Assembly (NCBI GenBank): GCA_013398295.1
Contig: VZSF01001891.1
Coordinates: forward strand, 992,001 to 1,056,000
From: Chionis minor
Taxonomy: Eukaryota; Chordata; Aves; Charadriiformes; Chionididae
DNA length: 64,000 nucleotides
Direction: 5' to 3'
Under the pieces are notes generated by a model. It saw only the letters and a list, made by a program, of their open reading frames with translations. It did not search any database and was not told the origin of the DNA. Of the stretch, positions 52,033 to 61,502 are shown in pieces (position 1 is the stretch's first letter; each line of letters opens with the position of its first letter). Made by a program: the position numbers and the translations under genes.

Positions 52033-53893
52033 AAAATCTTAGAAAGTCATTTAGTGTAAGACCCCCCAGCCATTTAAACCCTCAAAGCTAGTCTGAACTT
52101 GGAAAGTCAGTTTAGACAAAATCTAACACTCCTGGAATGATTTTATCATGGTCACCTTTCTAGGTAACCACAAATTAAGTGTCCCAGGCTGTTTTCCATT
52201 AGTCCACAAATTAGCTGCAACTTATCAACGGCATTTTTTTCCACCCACTAACTGAGGTCTGTCAGCACTGCAGGTCTGTGCAGCTGCCTCGGGGATTTCT
52301 GGGCACCGGGGCAAAGCTCCAACCCTCTGGCACAAGACGTGTGCCCTGGGATGCAACAGCAACACATTAAAGCACAAGCGATTACATAACTTCACATAAT
52401 AAATTAAATTAGAGCTGTCTGGAAGATTGTAGCTCTATAAATATCACAGTTTCCATCAGAGAAAATTCTGTCATGGAAAAAAAAACCAAACCCAAACCCC
52501 AGAATAAGGTGGCAAGGGTTCCAGGCGAGGAGGAGGAGGGGCTGCATGCAATGTTTCCCAGTCATTAAGACCTGAGCTCTAATTTGGCTCAGGTGCCCGT
52601 AGCTCCAGCTGGGAGGGTAGCTTGCTGCGCTCCCCCGACACAGGGACAAGGTGACTTTGCCAAGTGCAGGAATCCTGCAAAGCTGGAAGCTTCGTGCCAT
52701 TCGCACCAAAGCTGTGGGTTATTTTACAATACATCCAGCAGGCAAAATGTTCCGGGCAGGAAAGTTGCAGGGGGGCGGGATGGGGCACCAGGAAGAGATT
52801 TGGTTGTGAGTAAAGCATGAAGTAAAACAAAGCTTTCTGTCTGTGTGTTTCAGATCCGTGTGACTTTCCCTGCCCCTCTGGCAGAAAAATGGAGCCCACT
52901 AATTTCTTTAGGTAGGTTCGGGAAAGCTGGGTTGGGTGGGACAAAATGCAGGGCAGAAGGGTAAAAAAAGGCAAGCAGCAGCCAACATGTATACTATGTT
53001 GTAATGCAGTTAAAATCATCTTGTGAGCAAGTGCAATGTTTGTGATGCTGCCTGCACAGGTTTGGCAGCTGGGGCTCACCAGCAGAAATTGTTTGTGCTT
53101 AAAAATCCTTAATAAACATCAAACAAAGTCTTAGGATTCATTTCTGTCTCAACACAACTCTGACTTCTGGCACATGATTGAAATTAACACTTCAGCATTT
53201 GTCCAGTGGGACAAACTCACCGTTGGGTGAGATAACATTGTAGAAAGTGTATAATGTAAAGAAGTATAAGCAGGACATACAAAAACAATGTTTAAACCTT
53301 TTATGCTTTAGAGAAGAAGAACAGATCCTTTGAGACAGGCAGTGTACATCCTTTAAAGGGCCCCTTTAGAAGTTTTACTGGTGGAAAAAAGAGACTCTAA
53401 CATTTTAAGACCTGTAATTCACCGAGCAATATGCTTAGCAGAGGCTGTGGAGGTTCACAGCGAAAGAAAGAGAAGGCGGCTCACGATAATATAGTTTGTA
53501 AATCGGGGCCAGATCAGATGTATTGAGCTTCAGCAGCTGTGCCAATTAAATCTCATTCAATTTGCTGAACAAGAACATTAACATTAATCACTTTGGCAAA
53601 TTTCTTAGAATATTTTGTGTCACTAAGTAGTTAAGTGATTTTGTGCTTGTTTACAGAATAACATTATATGAAGCAATATCATTAGTCACTGAGCAACTGC
53701 GGGATGCTCTAGGAACTCGTGTGGTTCATGGCAACGTTTCTGTAGTGGTCCTGTGCCTCCTGCAGGCTATTCCTTTACACGAGCATCCAACAGATTTTAT
53801 TTGGTTTTTTTTTAGTTGCAATTATTCTTTGCCATCACCCAGCACCATCAGCACAGCTGAAGAACAAGCTGCCAGCCAGAGAAGAAGCAATTT
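52033..53893. other. Non-coding stretch between CR1 copies
   Basis: No exon recognised. A 166-codon minus frame (52579-53079) is cysteine- and histidine-rich but lacks zinc-finger spacing and matches no family I know. The segment 53470-53610 is the most enhancer-like part. Confidence 0.6.
53470..53610. promoter_or_regulatory. Candidate conserved regulatory block
   Basis: CAGCAGCTGTGCCAATTAAA (E-box CAGCTG next to a CAATTA homeodomain core), then CTCATTCAATTTGCTGAAC and AACATTAACATTAATCACTT. Dense motifs, no repeats, just upstream of a CR1 insertion. Conservation is unverified. Confidence 0.3.
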
Positions 53894-54288
53894 CATAGAA
53901 TCATGGAATCACTTGAGTTGGAAGAGACCTTCAAGATCATTAAGTCCAACCATAAACCTATGCCAAAACCCCCCCTAACCCATGTCCCTCAGCACCACGT
54001 CTGCCCGGCTTTTAAATACCTCCAGGGACGGCGATTCCACCACCTCCCTGGGCAGCCTGTTCCAATGCCTGATAACCCTTTTGGTAAAGAAGTTTTTCCT
54101 GATATCCAACCTAAACCTCCCCTGGCACAACTTGAGGCCATTTCCTCTTGTCCTGTTGCTTGTTCCTTGGGAGAAGAGATTGACCCCACCTGGCTATAAC
54201 CTCCTTTCAGGGAGTTGTAGAGAGTGAGAAGGTCTCCCCTCAGACTTCTCTTCTCCAGGCTAAACAATCCCAACTCTCTCAGCCTTCT
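53894..54288 (-). mobile_element. CR1 LINE fragment, about 395 bp
   Basis: Antisense CR1 begins CATAGAATCATGGAATCACT and runs through CAGCACCACGTCTGCCCGGC, TCCAGGGACGGCGATTCCAC, GGGCAGCCTGTTCCAATGCC and TCAGACTTCTCTTCTCCAGG before the match fades near 54288. It belongs to the same subfamily as the copy at 54741-54969 and shares long identical stretches with it. Confidence 0.95.
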
Positions 54289-54740
54289 GAAGCCACCACA
54301 TCCATGTCCCTTCTCTAGGCCGCATCGCCATTGCTTGGAAAAAAGGAGATCCTGCGCAGAATTCCCACTGCAGTTCAGGCCACAGGGATGCACAGAAACC
54401 CTCTTTGGCCATATTTATTCATTTGTGTCTACAGGTAAATAGGTGCAACTTTTAACAGATGTTTGCAATTTCTATAGCTGAGGTTGTTTCCTGCCCTACC
54501 TTCGATTCCGTTTCCGGAAGACTCACCAAATTATACAGTTTCGCCGTTGCAGCAGAAGCGTATCTCATCCTGGGTTATTTCAAAACGCCTGCTGCCCAGC
54601 AGCTGGAAGGGGAGAGGTTGCCAGATTGTTTTTCTGAGCTTGCCAACAGCAACCCAGACTGGGGAACCCAGCCCGAGAAACACGTGGGTGCCAGGGAGTT
54701 CACGGGGGAACCACGGGAATGAGCATCGTCTCCGAGGAGT
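54289..54740. other. Unique sequence between the two sister CR1 copies
   Basis: About 450 bp with no exon recognised. Two plus-strand frames (87-88 codons at about 54459-54750) overlap each other and match nothing known. Confidence 0.6.
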
Positions 54741-54969
54741 TATAGAATAGAATCATAGAATCACTTGGGTTGGAAGAGACCTTCAACATCATCGAGTGCA
54801 ACCATAACCTACACTGCCAAAACCACCCCTAAACCATGTCCCTCAACACCACGTCTGCCCGGCTTTTAAATACCTCCAGGGACGGCGATTCCACCACCTC
54901 CCTGGGCAGCCTGTTCCAATGCTTGATAACCCTTTCGGTAAAGAAGTTTTTCCTAATATCCAATCTAAG
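54741..54969 (-). mobile_element. CR1 LINE fragment, about 230 bp
   Basis: Antisense CR1 begins TAGAATAGAATCATAGAATC and ends at CTAATATCCAATCTAAG. The interior is nearly identical to the copy at 53894-54288 (for example CTTTTAAATACCTCCAGGGA). The two lie in the same orientation about 850 bp apart. Confidence 0.95.
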
Positions 54970-56073
54970 TTCAAGGGGTCAATTTGCCTATTAGAGGGAG
55001 CGTTTAGGGGGAAACGCAGCAAGTGTCAGGGACCAGAGCTGCTCCGCCATACGACCCCGCTTGGGTGACTTTCCCCCAGATTTCTTTCCTATTCCTTTCC
55101 TTGCTGCCAAAGCACTTGCCCTTTTGAGTGGATGAGACGAGGTGGGAGCTGCTGCTGGATGGTCCTTGCCACGCCAAGGGGGAAATCCAGGGTGCAACAC
55201 ATGCCAAAAGGTTAAAATGCAGGATGCAAAAAGATATACCAATAATAACAAAAAAAATTCCAGCAGCAAAATCAAGGTAGTGAGATTCCTTCCTGTATTG
55301 CACAGGATTTTCTTTAGCTGCAGCTTCATAGATTTATAGATTTATCAATTTAAACACGAACAAAAAAGGGGCCAACCGTGCAGGAGACAAGTAATTTTGA
55401 AATAAAATAAGGAATAGTTGCCAAGTCCCCCAGCTGCACAGAGCAACCCACAATCTGTCATTACCTGTTCATCATGTAATTAAATTTCAGGATCCCACAT
55501 GGTAAATTTGACATCACACACCGTTGCTAACAGATGAGGCACGAGGAGCACTTCTGGGAAGGCAGAGAGCTCAGTGAGACGTATCGTAAGCTTAAGACAA
55601 AATGAGTTGTGCTACCTGTTAAATGTGTTGATCTCTCCGGCAGCGTAGGAAACACGTTACTTGATGGTGTTATTAAGAACTATTGAGCCCACGGGGGTAA
55701 ACTCTCCTATTTCATGTTTTCCAGCTTCCAGCCGCATTCACTAAAAAGTTACGCCTTCTGCCATCAATGCCCCTAACCAAGGGCTTTCCCACCCCCAAGA
55801 GAAATGCTCTTCTCCTGCAACCCAGTATCAAAATGGCCTTAAACTTTCCTTGGAAAAGGAGCAGCACAGACCCCAGGAGAGCCTCAGAGCCAGGCGTCAG
55901 GGCAGCAGCTCCTCCAGCATCAGCACGTGTGAGTACCACCGCCCCACGCCACACACCACAAAGTAAACCCAGGGTTACATTTGCTGGAATTAAAGAGGAA
56001 AAAAAAAGCCACGTGGAGTCATGAGATTGTTCCTCGCTGTCAGAAGCCACTGAAATCAAAACACACCCAGAAG
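54970..56073. other. Sequence just beyond the KLHL3 3' end
   Basis: About 1.1 kb with no exon or repeat recognised. It separates the CR1 copy at 54741 from the predicted KLHL3 cleavage site. Confidence 0.55.
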
Positions 56074-56091
56074 AGTTTCATTAGTCCAGTT

Positions 56092-56097
56092 TTTATT
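56092..56097 (-). terminator. KLHL3: Distal poly(A) signal for KLHL3
   Basis: Minus-strand AATAAA is followed after about 20 nt by TCTTCTGGGTGTGTTTTG, a GT-rich downstream element. This is the best-formed polyadenylation context in the region, and cleavage would fall near 56075-56080. Confidence 0.55.
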
Positions 56098-56984
56098 CAA
56101 ATTAAAGGATGGGGAACTACAACGTGATTTTCTTTTATAATATAAATATGCCAGTGAAGACTGTTTCTTGAGTCGTTCGTCACACTGGACAAGACAGCTG
56201 TCAAGAGAATTACTTTGAAAAGTCCTTGGTCCTTCACACTCATGCAAAAAATCCTTAATTAAAAAAATTAGCTTAAACAGTCAAGCAACTCATTATGTTA
56301 TACTGTCAGCTATTGAACCAACAAAGTCTGTTTTACAAAAACAAAGCATTTCACACCCAGGTAAATTATTTCACAATCGTCCATTTTTCTTAAAGGGTTT
56401 TTTATACATAAAATATACAAATTAAAATTCCCAACATTTATTTATTGTCATTGCAGAGGAAAATAATTTATAAACCCATAAACAAAGCTAAGGGCAGAGG
56501 AAAAAAGTAAATGCACTCATTTCCAGACGGTAATGTCTTAACACACTCCCAAACACTGTAGCTTTGAGCAACAGATTATGTTTATGTGAATGTGATTTAT
56601 GGGCATGATGTACAGCCAAGGGGGCAACTGCTTCGATACTACATTTTATTAGTAACGAATCCCAAAGGTTAAAAAGAAGCTGCATTTATCTGTTGAACCA
56701 TCATGTTAGCTTGATGAATAGGCATGACACATCGCTGGATATTAAGGATTTTGGTCTCCAAACGAGAGAACAGTATTAAGCTTTCATGGTGGTGTCATGC
56801 AAATGCTGCCAAGTGTATTTATGGTAATTACAGTGCTGTACACATCTGTACAAAAAAAGTATTTGGATAAACTGAATGAACTGAAAATTGGGTTTAATCA
56901 CCCCCAATTTATCTATTAGGCACAAATGGAGAGGATGGACTCGATTCAAACTTGTTTAAGCAACAGCTCGCTTGAGGCAAATCT

Positions 56985-57325
56985 ATCCCGCTTTCCACGC
57001 GCTCGCCCGCTTCGCAAACCCAGCAGCGTGCTCCCCCCCGGGGGCGCTTCCTCCGCAAGAGCCGAGTCACCTCTGGGAAACCCACGGCCGGGATCCCGCC
57101 TGGCGAGGGATCCCCCGCAAGAAGAGCCGACAAGGGAAGAGAGCCGAGGAAAGCCTTCCTGGTCACCAAGGAGCATTGCGAGGAAGTAGCCTGAGTTCGG
57201 TTCGTAAAGCTTTTACACAACCTCCCGCCGTCAGGTCCGCGGTTTCGGCAGCGCGGGGGGGTTTGCACGCGCGCTGCTGTGTTCACGGCATCCTCTGGCT
57301 CCGAGCAGCGCCACGCTCACACAGG
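56985..57325. promoter_or_regulatory. CpG island inside the presumed KLHL3 3' UTR
   Basis: By hand count there are roughly 35 CpG dinucleotides in about 330 bp, with runs such as CACGCGCGC, GTCCGCGG and CCCCGGGGGCGC. The flanks on both sides are AT-rich and CpG-poor. Unmethylated CpG islands normally mark promoters or developmental regulatory sites, so a 3'-UTR position is unusual. Possible readings are an orphan island, the promoter of an unannotated antisense or downstream transcript, or a conserved GC-rich UTR structure. Overlapping frames on both strands (124-157 codons) are expected from the low stop-codon density of GC-rich sequence and match nothing I know. Confidence 0.6.
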
Positions 57326-60114
57326 AGCCCAGAAACTAAATCATTGGGAGACAGCTCGTCCACCAAGCTGACCGGGAAGCAAAGACATGGCACGAGAAAA
57401 TCAAATCAGAGTACTGAAATTGTTGTAAAAGAACTAATCATCTAAGAGCGTCCCGGTGACTGAGGTAATGGATTTTAATTCATCTCGTAACGTTGAGCCC
57501 AATGCTGTCCTCTTCTACTATGTTAGAATCAACGTTAAGAGCTATCCCAGATCTTCGTTACAACATTTGATTTCTTGTGCAGAAAACATACAGATTCACA
57601 CCTACGTCATGGCCAGCAGAAACTGCACTAGAGTGTAAGAATTAGATCCAGAATTTAGCAGAAGTGTCATTGACGACCATAAAAAGCAATCCAAAAAAAT
57701 TGTTTAAAATTGTCTTATAAAAATATTTACAGTAAAATTTGTTAGCGCTAATGCTACGTTTTCAGTCCTAGAAAAAGGCAATCTTTAAAGGATCTGGCTC
57801 AGGTGCTCAGAATTAACAATACAAACATGAAACCACACGCCAAGGACAGACAAATTCGAAAAGCATTTCAAGGGGAAGGGGGGGGGTACAGCTGGTTCAT
57901 CACGTGTTACGGTTGTTCATATTGCATAGCTGGAAAACGAGGTCACTTGACTTGCATAACACTGCAACGTTTGAGAAGGAAAGAAACAAACGTGTCATTT
58001 GCCATCGAGAAGAACTGGCTGCAGCCAGGAACAGCATCACACATCCCTGGCGAGGGCGGCGAATCCTAGCCCTGTCCAGCAAGCCACAGGTCAGCAGTGG
58101 GCAGAAATGCCATTTTACAATAGCAGAAAAACACCAAAACTTGTTTTCCTTATAAAAACAAGGAATGTTTTTAAAGAGACATATAGCAGGGGGGAAATTA
58201 TCCAACTTTTAGGCATAGTCACCTTTCACGACATCTGACAAAACACGGCCAACTTCAAACTTGCCTCTCTCTAGCACGAACTACTAGTTTTCATCTCTAC
58301 CCCACATAAACTCTCCCTCTCTGGGTAACATTTGCCTTTGCTCCAGGGACGCCCCAGTGCGAGGAGGTGAGCTGGCAGCTGTTTCCAGCTACTGAGCTGT
58401 GGTTGGGCCATACAGTAGCTCTTTCTCTTTACACTCTCCATGTCTGTACCAGACCTAACGAGGGCAAGGTGTGCCCAAATGCTTGTCCACCCTTCGCCAG
58501 TCATCTCAGTCTAAAAAGAGACGGGAACTGACCAAAACGCTCTGCCCGTCCCATTTTATCCTCTATTCCCGCAGGCTGCATGAACGGGAAACACCTTTTG
58601 GTGTCTGCTTCTGGGACAGGGAACGTGAGTCAGTCCAAGCCAAGGCATCATCTCGCTGACGTGACTGTAAAGACGCGTCTCAGGACCGCTCTGAAGGTGG
58701 CTGCAGTCAGGGATACATTCCCACCAGCCTCAACAGCTTTTACCGTAAGCAACACCTCATAAAAGAGCAGCACATTGGACTACTATTTTGGCACATTTTA
58801 CCCCAGATTGCAGAACCCAAAGCAAAAAGTTTAAAGGCTACTACAGAAAAGACTTAACTCTTTTTTTTAATTACTATTTTCAAGACCTCTGAGCTGACAT
58901 ACAACGGAAGGGTAGACATCAAGAATAATACTGCCATTTCTTTGGACAGTTTGCTTTTGTTTGTAAAAACCAGACAATCCAAAGAGGAGTGGGTGCTTCC
59001 CAGCGTTCCCCACGAAGGGCCAGACCCTCTGTGGGAGGTGACACAGCAAAGGTAGGTGCTGTTTCTCCCGCAGCGAACAGGCACCCAGCTTACAAGGACC
59101 GTGTCAACTCCAACAATAAAAACCTACTTATTTAAAGAAGTAACCCACTCCTCTACCAAAGCTGCACAAGGGGATGTAGCCTTAGATCCCTCTGAAATAA
59201 ATGTTTAAGTATTTTTCTTCTCTACTGTAGAAGGTCCCATGGAGCCTTTTTGATGGGAAATCTATGGAGAAAGAAACCAGCAGAACAAGAGTGCTGGAGC
59301 TCGACAGTAGAAGGGGCAGATTTGGTCCTGCAGGCCAGCTGCCTGCTACAGAAAGCCTCAGCTGATCTACAGGGGGGAAAAACAAAAAGCAAACAACAAT
59401 CACCCAAAAATAAATAGAAAAAGAAAAAAAGAGGGCAGAAAAAAAATTTTCTTCACTGGTTCCCTGTAGCTGGGGAGTCTTTTGGGAGTCTCCCCCATAT
59501 GCAAAAGCACACCAGAGGTATTTTAAAGTCAAACATCATCTTAAGCAGAAAGCTTTAAGAATCTGGGACGTAAGCAAGACAGCTACCTTACAGCTGGATC
59601 TAGATCTGTTTTGAATAATCTTACAAATTCTTCATACTAACAGAGGAACGCCTTCAAGGCAAGATTAAAACAGCAATTACAGTGACAGTGATTAGTTAAT
59701 CTCCATACTCTGGAAGCGTTAAAACACTGCAGGTATTTTACCTTGCTCATTAATCACAGCTTGCGTGACAGAGGGCTCTCGCTGTATGCAATGTCTCTGC
59801 GCTAATGGCACCACAAGGTATTTCTTTTAACACCTAAATGCTCTATTATGAAATGGCACTGAGATGCTGGACAGAGCTAGAACCGGGGCTTTCAGCACAG
59901 CTGAAATGCACGGGGTGGGAATATTTTCTATTCGAAGCAACATTTGTTTCACGGGAGCAACAAACCCCCTTGGAGCAGCACAGGTTTTGCGGGGTTGCGA
60001 AGGTTTGTGTGGTTCAGGCGCTGAGACTTCAGCCGCAGGGAAGGCACTGCCCGGCAGGTCCCACCACGTACAGCAAACAGCATTCATGGCAAGTAGAAAA
60101 AAAATCACATGGTA

Positions 60115-60120
60115 TTTATT
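60115..60120 (-). terminator. KLHL3: Candidate proximal poly(A) signal for KLHL3
   Basis: Minus-strand AATAAA lies about 595 nt after the stop codon. It is followed by ACCATGTGATT and then a T-run (TTTTTTTTC), a U-rich downstream element. It could produce a short 3' UTR isoform, but sequence alone cannot show whether it is used. Confidence 0.35.
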
Positions 60121-60714
60121 TCCACCATACGACAAGCATTTCAGGGGTACATACAGTAGTCCAGTGGCATATACAAACGTATGACTGAGACAGCGTCACA
60201 CTCAAGCCAGAGCACCCTGTTCCAGTCCGTTTCTGCTGACTGCTTTTCTCAGTTGGTACTCAGAAGTTTCCACTGCCAGTAGTAAAGTCCACCCTCCAGG
60301 CACAGTGAGTAAGTAGTTCCACTGATAATGTGCATGGAGCATCAGTAGTGAAGAAATCCAGAAGCGTTCGTTTTTACTCACGTGCCCAAACGTAGCAGTT
60401 TTGTTTCACACAAGAAATTCAGTGCCTGCAGTTCAAGCACAGTGTTTATCTCAGGACACTAGCCATTGAGAAGAACAGTTGATTGCACCACAAATAACAA
60501 GCAACACCTCGTGTCTAGCATGGAACGTGTCCCCAGAGGGATTTTCGCTTTGCTAGGCAATCCACCGCAGAGCAGATGATGTTTGTAACGTATCACTTGT
60601 CATGCTAAGACGTCAACAGCAATGAGATGGGTCAAGTCAGAAGTCAGTCATCTTCCCAACACCACCTAGCTGGATCCACTTCACTTCTGCTCCTCATGCT
60701 GGCTTGATCGTGTG

Positions 60715-60743
60715 TCACAACGGTTTGTGAATCACAGCCACAC
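60715..60743 (-). CDS. KLHL3: KLHL3 terminal coding exon (last 8 residues and stop)
   Basis: After a 245 bp intron, an AG acceptor (caacag) opens a 29 nt coding tail. Joined to the split glycine, it reads VAVIHKPL followed by TGA at 60715-60717. This is the short C-terminal strand that closes the Kelch propeller. Human KLHL3 ends VAVIHKSL as I recall, so the tail differs at one residue. The exon is far too short to stand out as an open reading frame; it was located by extending the splice phase from the exon at 60989-61132. The 3' UTR follows directly in the same exon. Confidence 0.9.
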
Positions 60744-60988
60744 CTGTTGTGAGAATGGACAGACACTGTTATCATGGGAGCAGCCACCATGTGGCTAAGA
60801 TCATCCTGCAAAGCCAAAGACCAGCAACAGGCTAGCAGAGGAAGAGGTGTCTGCTATTTCTACGAAAGTTTCCTCTACTGAAAGCAACATAAAACACACA
60901 AAACCATGACATTAAAAGCTTCGGGAGGCACAGCCCTCAAGTTTACGAATGACCCCAGCTGTTGCCAGCTCTCCAACTGACTATTTAC

Positions 60989-61132
60989 CTGCGTAACTCC
61001 TCCCCGTGCTCATGCTGGTTGGTAATAACGTCCACTTGTCTGTGATGGGGTTGTAGTATTCCACCGAGGCCAAATTGCAGGAACCATCATCTCCTCCCAC
61101 CACGTAGAGGAGACCATTCACCGCACAAACAC
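60989..61132 (-). CDS. KLHL3: KLHL3 penultimate coding exon, last full Kelch repeat
   Basis: This 144 bp exon continues in phase from the exon at 61362-61502 after a 229 bp intron. It encodes [18 protein letters not shown], then [18 protein letters not shown] and ends STGRSYAG, a canonical Kelch blade with GG, Tyr and Trp in order. The acceptor is tttgag and the donor gtaaat. The pyrimidine tract before the acceptor is poor, which is worth noting but does not override the perfect phase and family match. The [14 protein letters not shown] ending is the KLHL3 form; KLHL2 as I remember it has a different sequence before MSTGRSYAG. This blade helps close the six-bladed propeller that holds the WNK degron. 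The human-numbered span would be about residues 531-579. Confidence 0.93.
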
Positions 61133-61361
61133 CTCAAAGCAGAGCGCAGATGGTTAGACACAGGCTAACTCATCCCCCAAGACACGTTGCCTGCCACGTT
61201 CTGATTCATTCCCAAGCAGATACCTCATCTTCCATTTTCATCACCTTCATCTTACTTTTCATCTTACAATGCTGATCGCTTACATCACTAGCACATTAGT
61301 CACACTAAAAACCACACAGACAACTGCCGACAAACACTGCAGAAAGGCTTCCTGTGGTTAC

Positions 61362-61502
61362 CTGCATTTCTTCTACACATGTTCATGTCTGCTACTTGCT
61401 TCCAGGTGTTTGTTCCTGGATCGTAGACCTCCACGCTCTTCCTTACTAAGGGCCCGTCGTGCCCCCCGGTAGCATACAGCAGCCCACTGAGGACACCAAC
61501 AC
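61362..61502 (-). CDS. KLHL3: KLHL3 coding exon (third from last), Kelch repeat
   Basis: This 141 bp exon encodes one full Kelch blade: VGVLSGLLYATGGHDG, then a VEVYDPGTNTWKQVADM strand, ending MCRRNAG. The gly-gly, the Tyr and the Trp at family spacing are all present. It is bounded by an AG acceptor (cggcag) and a GT donor (gtaacc), and a glycine codon is split at both ends. The PGTNTWKQ wording matches KLHL3 rather than its paralogue KLHL2. KLHL3 is the substrate adaptor of a cytosolic CUL3 RING ubiquitin ligase; its Kelch propeller binds the acidic motif of WNK1/WNK4 and so controls NaCl-cotransporter activity in the distal nephron. Assuming the 587-residue human numbering, this exon covers about residues 484-531. 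The second Arg of CRRN (codon at 61369-61371) then corresponds to R528, a site mutated in familial hyperkalaemic hypertension, and it is intact here. The BTB, BACK and first Kelch exons are upstream, outside the window. Identity to KLHL3 is from family memory, not a search. Confidence 0.93.

Larger units (their letters stand above)
56074..60714 (-). other. KLHL3: Probable long 3' UTR of KLHL3
   Basis: The stretch lies immediately downstream of the KLHL3 stop codon and contains no coding frame I recognise. At its far end the minus strand shows AATAAA (56092-56097). About 20 nt later there is a GT-rich stretch (GGGTGTGTTTTG), the arrangement expected for a real cleavage site near 56075-56080. 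The terminal kilobase is AT-rich and UTR-like. Mammalian KLHL3 is known to carry a multi-kilobase 3' UTR, which fits. An earlier AATAAA at 60115-60120 could give a short UTR of about 0.6 kb, and further AATAAA hexamers occur at 56437-56446 and near 56645. A CpG-rich block near 57.0-57.3 kb is unusual for a UTR. No CR1 copy interrupts the segment. The extent is inferred, not shown by transcript data. Confidence 0.55.

Noticed and set aside
53903..54227. Frames containing [23 protein letters not shown] and the related frame at 13177-13476
   Set aside because: These are translations of the CR1 3' region shared among copies, not host genes and not the CR1 reverse transcriptase.
1..56073. SPOCK1 coding exons
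   Set aside because: Looked for the signal-peptide exon and the acidic, Kazal and thyroglobulin-type exons among minus-strand frames; none recognised.
56909..57445. 124-157-codon frames on both strands over the CpG island
   Set aside because: GC-rich sequence has few stop codons, neither product resembles a protein family, and the location is in the presumed UTR.
60715..61502. KLHL2 as the identity of the Kelch exons
   Set aside because: The residues PGTNTWKQ and [14 protein letters not shown] fit KLHL3 better than KLHL2 as I remember both. A search would settle it.
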